Shown: positions 8,853 through 18,445, counted from the first letter of the stretch. The stretch: 64,000 nucleotides of DNA from Neptunomonas japonica DSM 18939 (GCF_000422765.1 NZ_AUGR01000018.1:42780-106779); one strand, 5' to 3'. Notes: generated from the letters alone by a model not told the origin. A program made the numbers and translations.

Positions 8853-11800
8853 ACTTCTTGATCCGATTACGCTTCCGATAAAAGGGCAGTGCTTAATAGA
8901 GGCCAGTGCAGGCACGGGTAAAACCTACACATTGGCTGCCTTGTATCTACGTTTGCTATTAGGGCTAGGTTCCGGGGCGAACAATAACGAGGAAGAAGAG
9001 GGTAGTGACGAAGACGGACAGATGCCTTTAGGTGTTGAGCAGATTCTGGTAGTTACCTTTACAGAAGCCGCCACCCAAGAGTTGCGAGATAGAATTAGGC
9101 AGCGTATTCGGGAAGCACGTAAAGCTTTTATGAGCGGGCAGACGAGTGATCCTCTTCTATCCCGATTGTTGGAGAAAACATCGCAACACGCAGATAAGGC
9201 CCGGCTTTTGGAGCTAGCGGCGGCCGAAATGGATCAGGCGGCCATTTTTACTATTCACGGCTTTTGCCAGCGAATGTTAAAGCAGCATGCTTTTGAGAGC
9301 GGAGCTCTTTTTAATCAAGAGTTAACAACTGATGATGCTCCGCTTATTCGCCAAGCGCTTCTTGATTACTGGCGAGATACCTTTTACCAAGCACCTGATG
9401 AGCTGGCAGCACAGATGCTGCAACAGTTCAAAACGCCTGATCTGTTATTGCCGGCAATACGTAGTTTTTTAGCTATTCCTGAACTTGTGCAGCAGCCTGA
9501 TTATAGCCAATTTAACCTTAAAGAAGGTTGGCTGGCTGAAAAGCAGGCTTTATCTGCATTTAAACAGGATTGGTTAGAGTCGGTCTCAGATATTACTACT
9601 TTAATTGATGCTTCAGGTATTAATAAGCGTCGCTACAGTAAGCGCAATTTACCTAATTGGCTGGAGGCTGTCTCTGCGTACGCACAAGGGGAAACGCCAC
9701 ATGCACCTTGGGATAAACTGAACTATTTTCGTGATTCAGTTATTGCTGAGGATTGTCCTAAAGGCTCCCCCCCGAGCCATCCGATCTTTCAGCAAGTAGA
9801 TGACTTATTTGATTTACGTGTGCCTGTAAAAGCCGTCGTGGTTTCGCAAGCCATTGGAGAGGTGAAACAACGTTTACAGGCAGAAAAAGCGCGTCATCAA
9901 TTACTGGCATTTGATGATTTACTGACACAACTAGCTTATGCCTTACGTAAAAAGGATGGGGAGCGGCTAGCTGATGCTATTCGCAAGCAGTATCCGGTCG
10001 CTATGATTGATGAATTTCAAGATACCGATCCGTTACAGTATGCAATTTTTAACCAAATTTATCCGGCAGCACCTTCTGCTTTATTGATGATTGGCGATCC
10101 TAAGCAATCAATTTATGCATTTCGTGGTGCTGATATTTTCACTTACATGCAAGCCCGTAAGCAGGTTACTGCGCACTATACATTAGATACCAATTGGCGC
10201 TCGTCTAGTGCTATGGTGACGGCAGTTAATGCTCTATTTTCATATGTGCCATCCCCCTTTATTTATGATCGAGATATTCCATTTCATGCGGCAAAAGCAT
10301 CAGCCCACGCTGATAAAAGCCCTTTTACGTTTAATGGGAAGGTTCAGTCTTCACTGAACTTTTGGGTGGCAGAGGAGGCGCTGAGTGTTGCTGACTACCT
10401 GAAACAATATGCATTGGGTTGTGCTCAGCATATCGAGTCAGTTTTAGCTTCTGGGCTTTATCAGATAGGTAGCCGGGCTGTTCAACCTGCGGATATTGCA
10501 GTATTAGTACGTGATCGTAAAGAAGCGAAGGAGGTCCAGCAAGCATTACGTCATTGTGGTGTCGATTCTGTTTTTTTATCGAGCCGTGAAAGTGTGTTTA
10601 GTACTGTCGAGGCACGAGAGTTTTTTTATATTTTACAGGCGATTGCTGAACCCACAGACGAGCGCATGATGCGTACCGCACTGGCAACAGGGCTATTTCA
10701 TCTGGATATGTCTGAATTAGATGATTTATGCCAAAGCGAATTGGAATGGGAAGCGCTGGTGGAGGAGTTCCAGCAGTATCGTGAGCACTGGTTACGCCTA
10801 GGTGTTTTGCCTATGTTGCATAACTTGCTAGCAACCAGAGGTTTGTCTTACCGAATACTGGCAGCTAATGACGGGGAGCGCTGCTTAACGGACCTGTTGC
10901 ATTTAGGAGAGCTGCTCCAGAAAGCGAGCCAAGAAGTGGAAGGCTTGATGGGTGTTATTCGCTGGTTTGCCGAACATTTAGCGACGCCTAACCAGAATTC
11001 AGATGAGCAGCAGTTGCATTTAGAAAGCGATCGCTCTCGTGTGACGATTATCACTATCCATAAATCCAAAGGCTTAGAATACGAATTAGTCTATTTGCCC
11101 TTTATTTGCCGGTATCGAGAAAGTAGCTCATCGCTGTTTCATGATGATGAAGGACGAGCTGTGTTGAGTTTGGCGCATGACGATGAGATAGAAGCGCAGG
11201 TTGAAAAAGAGCGTTTAGCTGAAGATTTACGTTTGCTCTATGTGGCTATCACGCGTGCAGTGCATGCGTGTTATTTGGGTGTGAGTGATATTCGTTACCG
11301 TAATAGCAAGAAAGGAAAGACGGTGAACAGTGCGCTGGGGCATCTGTTGATGGGCCAGGAGCCTGATATTATTACGGCTGTTGATCTTTTTTCTGCTAGC
11401 TATCCTTCGCTTAATATACAGTCTGTGCCTACTTCTACTCCAGACCAAAATACGCAGGATATGTTTGCAGAACCAGAACTCGAATCACATAAATTAACTA
11501 CCAGAGAGTTCTCGGGGGATATCCAGCGAGATTGGCGTGTGACTAGCTATTCGGCACTGAGTAGATTTCATACGCAAGAGCCCGTTACGGAAGTGATTCT
11601 GGACCTTGAAGTATTGGAAGAACAAGATCTTGTGGAGGATGATCTCACGGGTGTCTTCAATATTTTCACATTTCATCGTGGTGCCGTAGCCGGTACTTTT
11701 TTACATACCTTATTTGAAGAAATTGATTTTGCTAATGTTACAACGCAGCAACTTGATGAGGTATTAGAGAAGCACTTGTTGCTGAGTGGTTTTGAACCAG

Positions 11801-12378
11801 AATGGCAGCCCGTTTTATCTGACTTTGTATTACAAACCTTACAGGTTCCTCTGCTTCAGGCGAATTGTTGTCTGAAGGATATTTCTCTACAAGACCGCTT
11901 AGTTGAGATGGAGTTTGTATTGCCCTTTGCTGGGATAAATGCCGCTTCGTTGAATCAATTGTTACGTCAATATGACCCTTTGGCGATGCGTGCAGGAGAG
12001 CTACAGTTTGATCAGCTGCAGGGCATGCTCAAAGGTTATATCGATTTGACTATGCGTTACGCTGGCCGATATTACATAGTTGATTATAAGTCTAACCATC
12101 TGGGATATAGTGCGGCTGATTATAACCAAGCTGCGATGGAGCAGGCGATGATTGGGCACCGCTACGATCTACAGTATGTTCTTTATACATTGGCGTTGCA
12201 CCGCTTGTTGAGAAGCCGCTTAGTAGATTACAACTACGAAACAGACATCGGTGGAGTGTATTACTTGTTTATTCGCGGCATGAATTTATCTGATACTCAA
12301 CAAGGTGTTTTTTATACTAAGCCAGATTTTGCGTTGATTGATGCCCTAGACAAATTATTCGAAGTGGGTTGTGTATGA
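8842..12378 (+). CDS. recB: RecBCD exonuclease V, beta subunit RecB
   Basis: A 1178-residue 3'-5' SF1 helicase plus nuclease, the catalytic core of RecBCD. Visible motifs: Walker A in EASAGTGKTYTL (about residues 18-29), VVTFTEAATQELRDRI, motif II IDEFQDTDPLQ, motif III GDPKQSIYAFRGAD, motif V TIHKSKGLEYELVYLPF and motif VI LLYVAITRA. The C-terminal nuclease domain keeps the catalytic Asp and Lys in YIVDYKSNHLG. An acidic low-complexity insert (about residues 50-60, NNNEEEEGSDED) follows motif I and looks peculiar to this lineage. It begins inside the end of recC (SD GGATAAAG) and ends overlapping recD by four bases. Confidence 0.97.
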   Translation: MTIKLLDPITLPIKGQCLIEASAGTGKTYTLAALYLRLLLGLGSGANNNEEEEGSDEDGQMPLGVEQILVVTFTEAATQELRDRIRQRIREARKAFMSGQTSDPLLSRLLEKTSQHADKARLLELAAAEMDQAAIFTIHGFCQRMLKQHAFESGALFNQELTTDDAPLIRQALLDYWRDTFYQAPDELAAQMLQQFKTPDLLLPAIRSFLAIPELVQQPDYSQFNLKEGWLAEKQALSAFKQDWLESVSDITTLIDASGINKRRYSKRNLPNWLEAVSAYAQGETPHAPWDKLNYFRDSVIAEDCPKGSPPSHPIFQQVDDLFDLRVPVKAVVVSQAIGEVKQRLQAEKARHQLLAFDDLLTQLAYALRKKDGERLADAIRKQYPVAMIDEFQDTDPLQYAIFNQIYPAAPSALLMIGDPKQSIYAFRGADIFTYMQARKQVTAHYTLDTNWRSSSAMVTAVNALFSYVPSPFIYDRDIPFHAAKASAHADKSPFTFNGKVQSSLNFWVAEEALSVADYLKQYALGCAQHIESVLASGLYQIGSRAVQPADIAVLVRDRKEAKEVQQALRHCGVDSVFLSSRESVFSTVEAREFFYILQAIAEPTDERMMRTALATGLFHLDMSELDDLCQSELEWEALVEEFQQYREHWLRLGVLPMLHNLLATRGLSYRILAANDGERCLTDLLHLGELLQKASQEVEGLMGVIRWFAEHLATPNQNSDEQQLHLESDRSRVTIITIHKSKGLEYELVYLPFICRYRESSSSLFHDDEGRAVLSLAHDDEIEAQVEKERLAEDLRLLYVAITRAVHACYLGVSDIRYRNSKKGKTVNSALGHLLMGQEPDIITAVDLFSASYPSLNIQSVPTSTPDQNTQDMFAEPELESHKLTTREFSGDIQRDWRVTSYSALSRFHTQEPVTEVILDLEVLEEQDLVEDDLTGVFNIFTFHRGAVAGTFLHTLFEEIDFANVTTQQLDEVLEKHLLLSGFEPEWQPVLSDFVLQTLQVPLLQANCCLKDISLQDRLVEMEFVLPFAGINAASLNQLLRQYDPLAMRAGELQFDQLQGMLKGYIDLTMRYAGRYYIVDYKSNHLGYSAADYNQAAMEQAMIGHRYDLQYVLYTLALHRLLRSRLVDYNYETDIGGVYYLFIRGMNLSDTQQGVFYTKPDFALIDALDKLFEVGCV

Positions 12379-14225
12379 AGTTGCTAGACGATTTACATGC
12401 GCAAGGCTTTTTAAGGGCACTAGATCTTCACTTTGCACGCTGGCTCATGCAGCAACAACCTAACGCTCCAGAGGCGCTGGTATTGCTTGCAGCCTTGACT
12501 AGCCAGCAGTTAGGTGAGGGGCATGTATGTATTCACTTGGCTAAATTAGAGCTTATTTGGTCTGCTTGGCCTAGTTCACTTCGTGATCAGGCGAGCTTGC
12601 TCGTCTCTTCCCAGCCGGCGAAGACTCTCTTAGACCGTGAGGTTTTGGGAGACGGTGGGCAGTTAACACCGCTGGTCTTAGATAAAGAACGTTTATATCT
12701 CTACCGGTATTGGCAATATGAATGTCAAGTGGCAAGAGACTTGTTAGCCAGAGCTAACCCCGTTGAGCTCAATGCTGCTTTTCTTAAAGAAAAACTGGAT
12801 GGCTTATTTGGAGAGGGTGAAGTCGCTAATAGTGAGCTTGATGTTGCTCCTGATGGGCAGCGGGTGGCGGCGGCCATCGCTGTATTACAATCAATGGCTA
12901 TTATCAGTGGAGGGCCAGGAACCGGTAAGACCACTACGATTACAAGAATGCTGGCAATTTACTTACAAATTCAGAAGCAGCAGAACCCAGACGTAACCCC
13001 TGTTATTTGTTTGGCGGCGCCCACCGGAAAGGCCGCTGCACGCCTCTCCGAATCTATTAGTATGGCTCGTGACTCTCTTGCGGTAAGTGATGATATTAAA
13101 CAGATGATTCCTGACCAAGGAACAACATTGCATCGTTTGCTCGGCGCTAGGCCCGGACAAACTTCCTTTAAATATAATGCAGATAATCCGTTACATCTTG
13201 ATTTGCTGGTAGTCGATGAAGCATCCATGATTGACCTGCCGCTTATGGCAAGTTTGTTATTGGCGCTTCCTGAGCACGCGAGGCTCATTTTAATCGGGGA
13301 TAAAGAGCAGCTAGCATCGGTTGAAGCAGGGAGTGTTTTAGGGGATGTGTGCTCTGTTCCTGAAGAGGTGGTAAACAGTGAGACGATGGCAGCGCTGTTA
13401 TATGAAACGTGCCATGTACCTATCTTGAAAGCTAATAACGTTCAGCCGTTTGCTGATTCGGTTGCATTTTTGAAACACAGTTACCGGTTCTCTAAAGATA
13501 GTGGGATAGGCGCACTTGCTAGGGCTGTGAATGCTGGTGATGCCATACAACTTAAAACTGTGTTTGCATCAGGATATAGTGATTTGCAGCGTATCCCTGT
13601 TGCTACTGCTGGTAATGACCAACTGATTCAGCATATGTTGGAAAAGTATCGGAGTTATCTGAGTGTTCTCAATAGAGACGAAGAGCCAGTTGAAGTAATA
13701 AAACAGTTTTCTGCTTTTCGTGTGTTATGTGGCTTACGTAAAGGGATTTTTGGTGTCGAGGCTCTGAATATAGCTTTTGAAAAAGAGGCACAAAACCGTG
13801 GCCTTATCCAGATGAAAGGGCGCTGGTATTCTGGGCGGCCCGTTATGATCACCCGCAATGACCGTGCCTTACGTTTGTATAATGGTGATATCGGTATTGC
13901 TTTGGAAGATGCTGAGACTAGCCAACTAAAGGTGTGGTTTGAGCAAGGAGGGGAGTTAGTTTCCTACTCGACGAGTCGTTTGCCTCAGCATGAGACTGTC
14001 TTTGCGATGACCGTGCATAAAAGCCAAGGATCAGAGTTTGATGATGTTACGCTTGTATTGGCAGAAGAAGCTAAGGTTATCAGTCGTGAGCTTGTATATA
14101 CCGGCATTACTCGCGCAAAAAAGCATTGCGCACTTTATGGCTCGTTAAAAACGATCACAGCTTCCATTGAGAAGCCGACTGTTAGGATGAGCGGACTTGC
14201 CGCCAGAATATGGGGTACCGAGTAA
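12375..14225 (+). CDS. recD: RecBCD exonuclease V, alpha subunit RecD
   Basis: A 616-residue 5'-3' SF1B helicase, the fast motor of RecBCD. Motifs: Walker A GGPGTGKTTT (about residues 178-187), Walker B LLVVDEASMIDLP, motif III LIGDKEQLASVEAG, and the C-terminal TVHKSQGSEFDDV and YTGITRAKKH motifs. An alternative TTG at 12369 exists, but the ATG at 12375 overlaps the recB stop as ATGA and is the natural start. The order recC-recB-recD without an intervening ptrA differs from enterobacteria, where ptrA lies between recC and recB. No obvious terminator follows; the next genes are convergent. Confidence 0.96.
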   Translation: MKLLDDLHAQGFLRALDLHFARWLMQQQPNAPEALVLLAALTSQQLGEGHVCIHLAKLELIWSAWPSSLRDQASLLVSSQPAKTLLDREVLGDGGQLTPLVLDKERLYLYRYWQYECQVARDLLARANPVELNAAFLKEKLDGLFGEGEVANSELDVAPDGQRVAAAIAVLQSMAIISGGPGTGKTTTITRMLAIYLQIQKQQNPDVTPVICLAAPTGKAAARLSESISMARDSLAVSDDIKQMIPDQGTTLHRLLGARPGQTSFKYNADNPLHLDLLVVDEASMIDLPLMASLLLALPEHARLILIGDKEQLASVEAGSVLGDVCSVPEEVVNSETMAALLYETCHVPILKANNVQPFADSVAFLKHSYRFSKDSGIGALARAVNAGDAIQLKTVFASGYSDLQRIPVATAGNDQLIQHMLEKYRSYLSVLNRDEEPVEVIKQFSAFRVLCGLRKGIFGVEALNIAFEKEAQNRGLIQMKGRWYSGRPVMITRNDRALRLYNGDIGIALEDAETSQLKVWFEQGGELVSYSTSRLPQHETVFAMTVHKSQGSEFDDVTLVLAEEAKVISRELVYTGITRAKKHCALYGSLKTITASIEKPTVRMSGLAARIWGTE

Positions 14226-14255
14226 TTAGGAAGTACCCCGTTTTATGTAGAGAGC

Positions 14256-14408
14256 TTAGCGGCGGCGCTGATGTCGAGCGTCTAGTGGTCGGTTATCATC
14301 AGGTCTAATTTTAATCGGGCGCATTTCATTGTTTTGATTGGATGCTAGTAATATTTTTCCTACATACACAGCGACAATGGCTACAGCAAGTGTGGTTAAA
14401 ATAATCAT
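14256..14408 (-). CDS. 50-residue single-span membrane protein
   Basis: This short gene starts with ATG at 14408, has a textbook ribosome site (GAGGAGC five bases upstream) and stops at 14256. The product starts MIILTTLAVAIVAVYVGKIL, one hydrophobic span, followed by a strongly basic soluble tail rich in Arg ending RHQRRR. It sits 42 bases downstream of the glutaredoxin gene on the same strand. I do not recognise it; the codon structure, strong SD and helix-plus-charged-tail design argue that it is real. Function unknown. Confidence 0.6.
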   Translation of the reverse strand: MIILTTLAVAIVAVYVGKILLASNQNNEMRPIKIRPDDNRPLDARHQRRR

Positions 14409-14450
14409 AAAGCTCCTCACATTTATCAATAACTAGTATTACTTTAGACT

Positions 14451-14693
14451 TTAAAGGCCTAATTCGGCAACTTTATTTGAAAATTCAGTGTAACCGCCAA
14501 TGTGTTCCTGGCCAATAAAAATCTGCGGTACAGTAACAACTGGCTTGCCAATGGTTTTTTCTAGATCTGCTTGGCTGATGTTTTCCTTATGTATGTCTAA
14601 ATACTTAAAGTCCAAATCCTTTATTTCACATAGCTGCTTTGCTCTTGTACAAAAACCACATCCTTCTTTTCCAAAAATAGTAACGCGTTCCAT
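14451..14693 (-). CDS. Glutaredoxin
   Basis: An 80-residue monothiol/dithiol exchange protein with the glutaredoxin fold. The N-terminus reads MERVTIFGKEGCGFC with the redox pair Cys12-Gly-Phe-Cys15; TVPQIFIGQEHIGGYTEF supplies the cis-Pro and the glutathione-binding Gly-Gly. This resembles GrxA/phage-type glutaredoxins more than GrxC (whose site is CPYC). The frame is open upstream to 14795, but the ATG at 14693 has AGGAC about 6 bases upstream and starts at the first beta strand. Role: glutathione-dependent reduction of disulfides or ribonucleotide reductase (family knowledge). Confidence 0.9.
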   Translation of the reverse strand: MERVTIFGKEGCGFCTRAKQLCEIKDLDFKYLDIHKENISQADLEKTIGKPVVTVPQIFIGQEHIGGYTEFSNKVAELGL

Positions 14694-15241
14694 AGTATCG
14701 TCCTGTTGCTTAATAGTAATAAGGTAATGAAACACCCATTTTGGCATGTTCTCAAATGGTATATAGCTATGCCATAGATAAGAAAAATCAATCAACAGTT
14801 ATAGTAAGGTTTACTCCACAAAATCTGTGGATAACATTGTAGACATCCTCTTTGTGATTTAGTTTAAACGTTATATAGCTTAATTCGGTCTCACTGGTGA
14901 AAAAGTAAGCAATGTTAATAAGTTAACTATCATCAGTGGTTGCCGGGCATGCTTGTGTTGGTTCTATGTATACTACGAATTGACCAGTACTCTAGACCTA
15001 ATTCTTCAAGACTTTTCACAAAGAATCCGTATAATTCGCGCCAATATGTCCCATGTGAATGACAAATTGTCACATTCATATGTTTTTAGTCGGCACGAAA
15101 ATGCTGGGGCAGGCATCCGGTTGTTGGCGAAACCAAAAGTTTCGTTGCAGTGTGGCTTCTGAGTGATTTGCTTATGAGAGCCAGTACTATCGGGTGTGAT
15201 TTTCAGATCCCATATTTATATTTGAAATGGTGAAGATCAAA
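14694..15241. promoter_or_regulatory. Long leader region upstream of mqo with -10 box and palindrome
   Basis: About 550 bases without a convincing gene. A perfect -10 hexamer TATAAT lies at 15030-15035, followed by a GC-rich discriminator (CGCGCC); the -35 is weak (TTCAAG at 15005, 19-base spacing). Twenty-four bases downstream of the -10 is the perfect palindrome TGACAA-A-TTGTCA at 15060-15072, flanked by partly symmetric TGAATG / CATTCA. Position suggests an operator acting on mqo transcription; the cognate regulator is unknown. About 170 bases of 5' leader would remain before mqo. Confidence 0.45.
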
Positions 15242-16723
15242 ATGATAGCAAAATCGGCAGATGTATTGTTAGTTGGCGCAGGTGCAATGAGCACTACCCT
15301 AGGTATGCTTTTGAAACAGCTTGACCCTAACATAAATATCGTGATGGTAGAGCGTTTGGGCCATGTTGCTCATGAGAGTACAGATGGGTGGAATAATGCC
15401 GGCACAGGGCATGCAGCATATTGTGAGCTGAACTATACCCCTAAAAAAGCTGATGGCAGTATTGATACTAGTAAAGCTTTTGCCATTAATTCCGCGTTTG
15501 AAGTCAGCCTACAGTTTTGGTCTTACTTAGTTAAGCAAGGTGCGCTACCAAAACCAGAAAATTTTATTCATGCGACACCTCATCAGAGTTTCGTTTGGGG
15601 TGAAGATAACGTTGAGTTTTTACGTAAGCGTTATGAAGCTCTAAGTAAGTCAGCGCAATTTGCCGACATGGAATACAGTGAAGATCCTCACGTTTTACGT
15701 GAGTGGATGCCGCTTATTGTTGAAAATCGCGATCCTATGGAGCCTGTTGCTGGTACAAGAGTTCGTTATGGTGCGGATGTAGATTTCGGCTCTTTAGCAC
15801 GTAATATGTCGACTCACCTAGAGCAGCAAGATAACTTTGAGTTGCTGCTTAGTAACTCGGTTACAGACCTAGAGCAACAAGAAGATGGTTTGTGGCAGGT
15901 GGAGTTGAAAAACTCTAAAACAGGCGCTGAGAGAACAATTACATCTCGATTTGTCTTTTTAGGCGCCGGTGGTGGTGCATTACCTTTGTTACAGTTATCA
16001 GGTATCCCTGAAGGTGATGGTTATGGTGGGTTCCCTGTAAGTGGGCAGTGGCTGGTTTGTAAGAAGCCTGAGATTGTGGATAAGCATTTAGCAAAAGTTT
16101 ATGGCCTAGCACCGATCGGTGCGCCACCAATGTCTGTTCCGCATTTAGATACACGTATTATCAGTGGGCAAAAAGCCCTGCTATTCGGGCCTTTCGCTGG
16201 TTTTACTACTAAGTTCCTAAAGCAAGGCTCTATGCTTGATCTACCAAAAAGCCTACGTATTAATAATTTAGTGTCAATGTTGTCTGTCGGTAAGAACAAC
16301 ATGGACCTAACTCGTTACTTGATTAGCGAAGCGATGCAGTCTCATGAAGAGCGTGTTGACTCTCTTCGTAACTTCTATCCTGAGGCTAAGAATGATGATT
16401 GGGAGTTGGCTGAAGCGGGTCAACGCGTTCAGATCATCAAAAAAGATGAAGAAAAAGGTGGGAAACTAGAGTTTGGTACTGAAGTAATTGCTTCGGCAGA
16501 TCACACTTTGGCTGCTTTACTTGGCGCCTCTCCTGGTGCGTCAACAGCGGTGAATACTATGATTGATATTGTTGGGCGTTGTTTCCCTGAGCGTATGGCA
16601 ACGCCTGAGTGGCAAAGTAAAATGAAGGAGATGGTTCCTTCTTATGGTGAGTCTTTACCAGATAATCCTGAGTTATTGAAAAGTGTGCGTCAATATACAC
16701 TTTCAACGTTGGAGCTGGATTAG
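15242..16723 (+). CDS. mqo: Malate:quinone oxidoreductase
   Basis: A membrane-associated FAD enzyme oxidising malate to oxaloacetate with electrons going to the quinone pool, replacing or complementing malate dehydrogenase in the TCA cycle. About 493 residues. The FAD-binding Rossmann motif is DVLLVGAGAMSTTLG near the N-terminus; ERLGHVAHESTDGWNNAGTGHAAYCELNYTP is the hallmark Mqo segment, and FVFLGAGGGALPLLQLSGIPEG follows mid-protein. An ATG at 15227 is in frame, but GGTGA lies 8 bases before the ATG at 15242, which I prefer; either start is possible. Followed by a strong terminator. Confidence 0.94.
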   Translation: MIAKSADVLLVGAGAMSTTLGMLLKQLDPNINIVMVERLGHVAHESTDGWNNAGTGHAAYCELNYTPKKADGSIDTSKAFAINSAFEVSLQFWSYLVKQGALPKPENFIHATPHQSFVWGEDNVEFLRKRYEALSKSAQFADMEYSEDPHVLREWMPLIVENRDPMEPVAGTRVRYGADVDFGSLARNMSTHLEQQDNFELLLSNSVTDLEQQEDGLWQVELKNSKTGAERTITSRFVFLGAGGGALPLLQLSGIPEGDGYGGFPVSGQWLVCKKPEIVDKHLAKVYGLAPIGAPPMSVPHLDTRIISGQKALLFGPFAGFTTKFLKQGSMLDLPKSLRINNLVSMLSVGKNNMDLTRYLISEAMQSHEERVDSLRNFYPEAKNDDWELAEAGQRVQIIKKDEEKGGKLEFGTEVIASADHTLAALLGASPGASTAVNTMIDIVGRCFPERMATPEWQSKMKEMVPSYGESLPDNPELLKSVRQYTLSTLELD

Positions 16724-16754
16724 TAGTCGTGTTTGATCACTAAGTTACAGCTGT

Positions 16755-16784
16755 AAAAAAGCCGACAATCGTCGGCTTTTTTAT
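16755..16784. terminator. Bidirectional Rho-independent terminator
   Basis: A perfect 6-bp stem GCCGAC / GTCGGC with an AATC loop, flanked by six A residues on the left and six T residues on the right. It sits between convergent mqo and the SH3 protein gene and can serve both strands. Confidence 0.85.
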
Positions 16785-16805
16785 TTGCTCATTGAAGTGA
16801 CTTAT

Positions 16806-17378
16806 TTATAGCCAGTCATCACGGCGTTTCTTCTTTTTAGGTAGGTAAGGTACCAGTAAGCCTAGTAATACGCCTCCTAATGCAACTAAACCGCCATAAG
16901 TGAACCAGCGCATGAGGTTGCTCTCATCCATATTGTCTATCTGGCGATTCAAATCTTTGATTTCGGTATTTAGTTTAGTTAGTTGGCCTGAGTAAGTTCC
17001 GTTTTCAGTTTTGAACGTATCTAATTCTCCTCTGAGGGTTTGGATTTCAGAAGATTGTTGTTTAACCAGTACTTGGCTTGTCTCTAATGCTGTTTCAAGC
17101 TTGGGTACTCGAATCTGGATGCTGTCACCATTATCCACATTGGTTGCATCTACCCAGCCTGTTTTTCCTGAAGCTGTGCGGATTTGAATAAATTTCCCAT
17201 CACTACTCTTCCTGAGTATGTTTATCGGTGATCCACTGCGAACACGCCCGGAAATTTTGTACTGATTACTCGGTCCGCCATGAACAAAAACAAAAACATT
17301 GTCGGCAATATGGCCTTTTTCAGCATGGACGGGAAGGGATGCTGAGATGATTGCAGCAGCAAGTATATATTTCTTCAT
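16806..17378 (-). CDS. SH3-domain envelope protein with coiled coil and C-terminal anchor (YgiM-like, TIGR04211 type)
   Basis: A 190-residue protein. A signal peptide (MKKYILAAAIISASLPVHA) is followed by a bacterial SH3 domain at about residues 25-85 (VFVHGGPSNQYKISGRVRSGSPINIL, GKTGWVDATNV), a coiled-coil segment at about 90-155, one membrane helix at about 160-180 (WFTYGGLVALGGVLLGLLV) and a basic tail KKKKRRDDW. This exact order of parts defines the TIGR04211 family, which includes E. coli YgiM; the role is probably in the cell envelope, but its biochemistry is unknown. Convergent with mqo and divergent from the MscS gene. Confidence 0.85.
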   Translation of the reverse strand: MKKYILAAAIISASLPVHAEKGHIADNVFVFVHGGPSNQYKISGRVRSGSPINILRKSSDGKFIQIRTASGKTGWVDATNVDNGDSIQIRVPKLETALETSQVLVKQQSSEIQTLRGELDTFKTENGTYSGQLTKLNTEIKDLNRQIDNMDESNLMRWFTYGGLVALGGVLLGLLVPYLPKKKKRRDDWL

Positions 17379-17568
17379 TAGTCAGAGAGCCTTTGTCTCG
17401 GATGAATGTATTGTATGAGTATCTCTGAGGAGAGCCTATAGTAAACGATTTTGTATCAAATACGATTGAAAATCTCTACTAAAGTTCCTTTTGATGTAGG
17501 TTTTTTTACTCCACACATGGATAATGCCGCTCTGTTTGTATAAGACCAATTAGACGAAGGAGTCATAA

Positions 17569-18396
17569 GTGGAAAAATTTCTAGATCCAGCGATGTTGAT
17601 TAATATTCAGAATGAATATGTTCTACCTTGGGGTATTAATATTGTTATGGCGCTGGCTGTATTCATTATCGGACGGATTGTTATCGGACTGGTGATGAGG
17701 CTTGTAAGAAAGTTATTAAATAAGTCCAAAATGGACAATATGTTAATTAACTTTGTGACGTCCATTTTAGGCTCTTTATTACTACTCTTTGTTATTGTTG
17801 CATCGCTTGACCAACTGGGTGTGAATACCTCTTCTTTGATAGCGATTGTTGGTGCTGCTGGGTTGGCCATTGGTTTATCTTTGCAGGATTCTCTAAAGAA
17901 TTTCGCAGCCGGTGTTTTACTGGTTGTGTTTCGCCCGTTTCGTGAAGGTGACTTCGTTGAGGCTGCTGGAGTATCTGGAGTCGTAGAGAGTATTTCGATT
18001 TTTAGTACAGTCATGCGTACGGGTGATAATCGTGAAGTGATTGTGCCAAACGGCCCTATCTATAGTGGTGTTATCACAAACTATTCAAAACGTGATACAC
18101 GACGAGTCGATATGGTTTTTGGGATTGGTTATGAAGCAAACCTTCTGCAAGCTAAGCAGTTACTGGCAGATATTCTTGCTGAAGATGAGCGTATTTTAGC
18201 CGAACCTAAGAGTGTGATCGCTGTTTCAGAGTTGGCTGATAGTAGCGTGAACTTTGTAGTGCGTCCTTGGGTAAGAACTGGAGATTATTGGGACGTTCTT
18301 TGGGACACCACTGAAAAAGTGAAATTACGCTTTGATGAAGCGGGTATCTCAATTCCATTCCCGCAAATGGATGTACACGTACATAAGCAGGGCTGA
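17569..18396 (+). CDS. Small-conductance mechanosensitive channel (MscS family)
   Basis: A 275-residue MscS, close to the E. coli MscS size. Three hydrophobic helices occupy about residues 15-115; the pore helix carries GAAGLAIGLSLQDSLKNFAAGVLLVVFRPF with the Ala/Gly packing pattern of MscS TM3, and the beta domain follows with REGDFVEAAGVSGVVESISIF and the VPNGPI motif. The start is GTG at 17569 with AAGGAG about 7 bases upstream. It releases solutes on hypo-osmotic shock, which suits a marine host. Single gene; a stem without a U-tract (18405-18432) lies beyond the stop. Confidence 0.94.
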   Translation: MEKFLDPAMLINIQNEYVLPWGINIVMALAVFIIGRIVIGLVMRLVRKLLNKSKMDNMLINFVTSILGSLLLLFVIVASLDQLGVNTSSLIAIVGAAGLAIGLSLQDSLKNFAAGVLLVVFRPFREGDFVEAAGVSGVVESISIFSTVMRTGDNREVIVPNGPIYSGVITNYSKRDTRRVDMVFGIGYEANLLQAKQLLADILAEDERILAEPKSVIAVSELADSSVNFVVRPWVRTGDYWDVLWDTTEKVKLRFDEAGISIPFPQMDVHVHKQG

Positions 18397-18404
18397 GGTA
18401 GTGG

Positions 18405-18432
18405 ACGCTAAATTCAAAAGTGAGTTTAGCGT
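18405..18432. terminator. Hairpin between convergent genes, terminator uncertain
   Basis: An 8-bp perfect stem ACGCTAAA / TTTAGCGT with a 12-base loop lies between the MscS gene and the convergent transporter-like gene. No T-run follows on either strand, so termination is only possible, not clear. Confidence 0.35.
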
Positions 18433-18445
18433 GCCGTCATAAAGT

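Noticed and set aside
8980..9020. Acidic insert in RecB as a sign of frameshift
   Set aside because: The frame is continuous, codons are normal and the flanking helicase motifs are intact; it is an ordinary low-complexity loop.
12971..13288. Minus-strand frame of 105 codons inside recD
   Set aside because: Antisense shadow across RecD helicase motifs, with Ser/Arg-rich composition typical of a spurious frame.
14953..15162. Plus-strand frame of 69 codons upstream of mqo
   Set aside because: It covers the promoter and palindrome, has no ribosome site, and its product is not protein-like.
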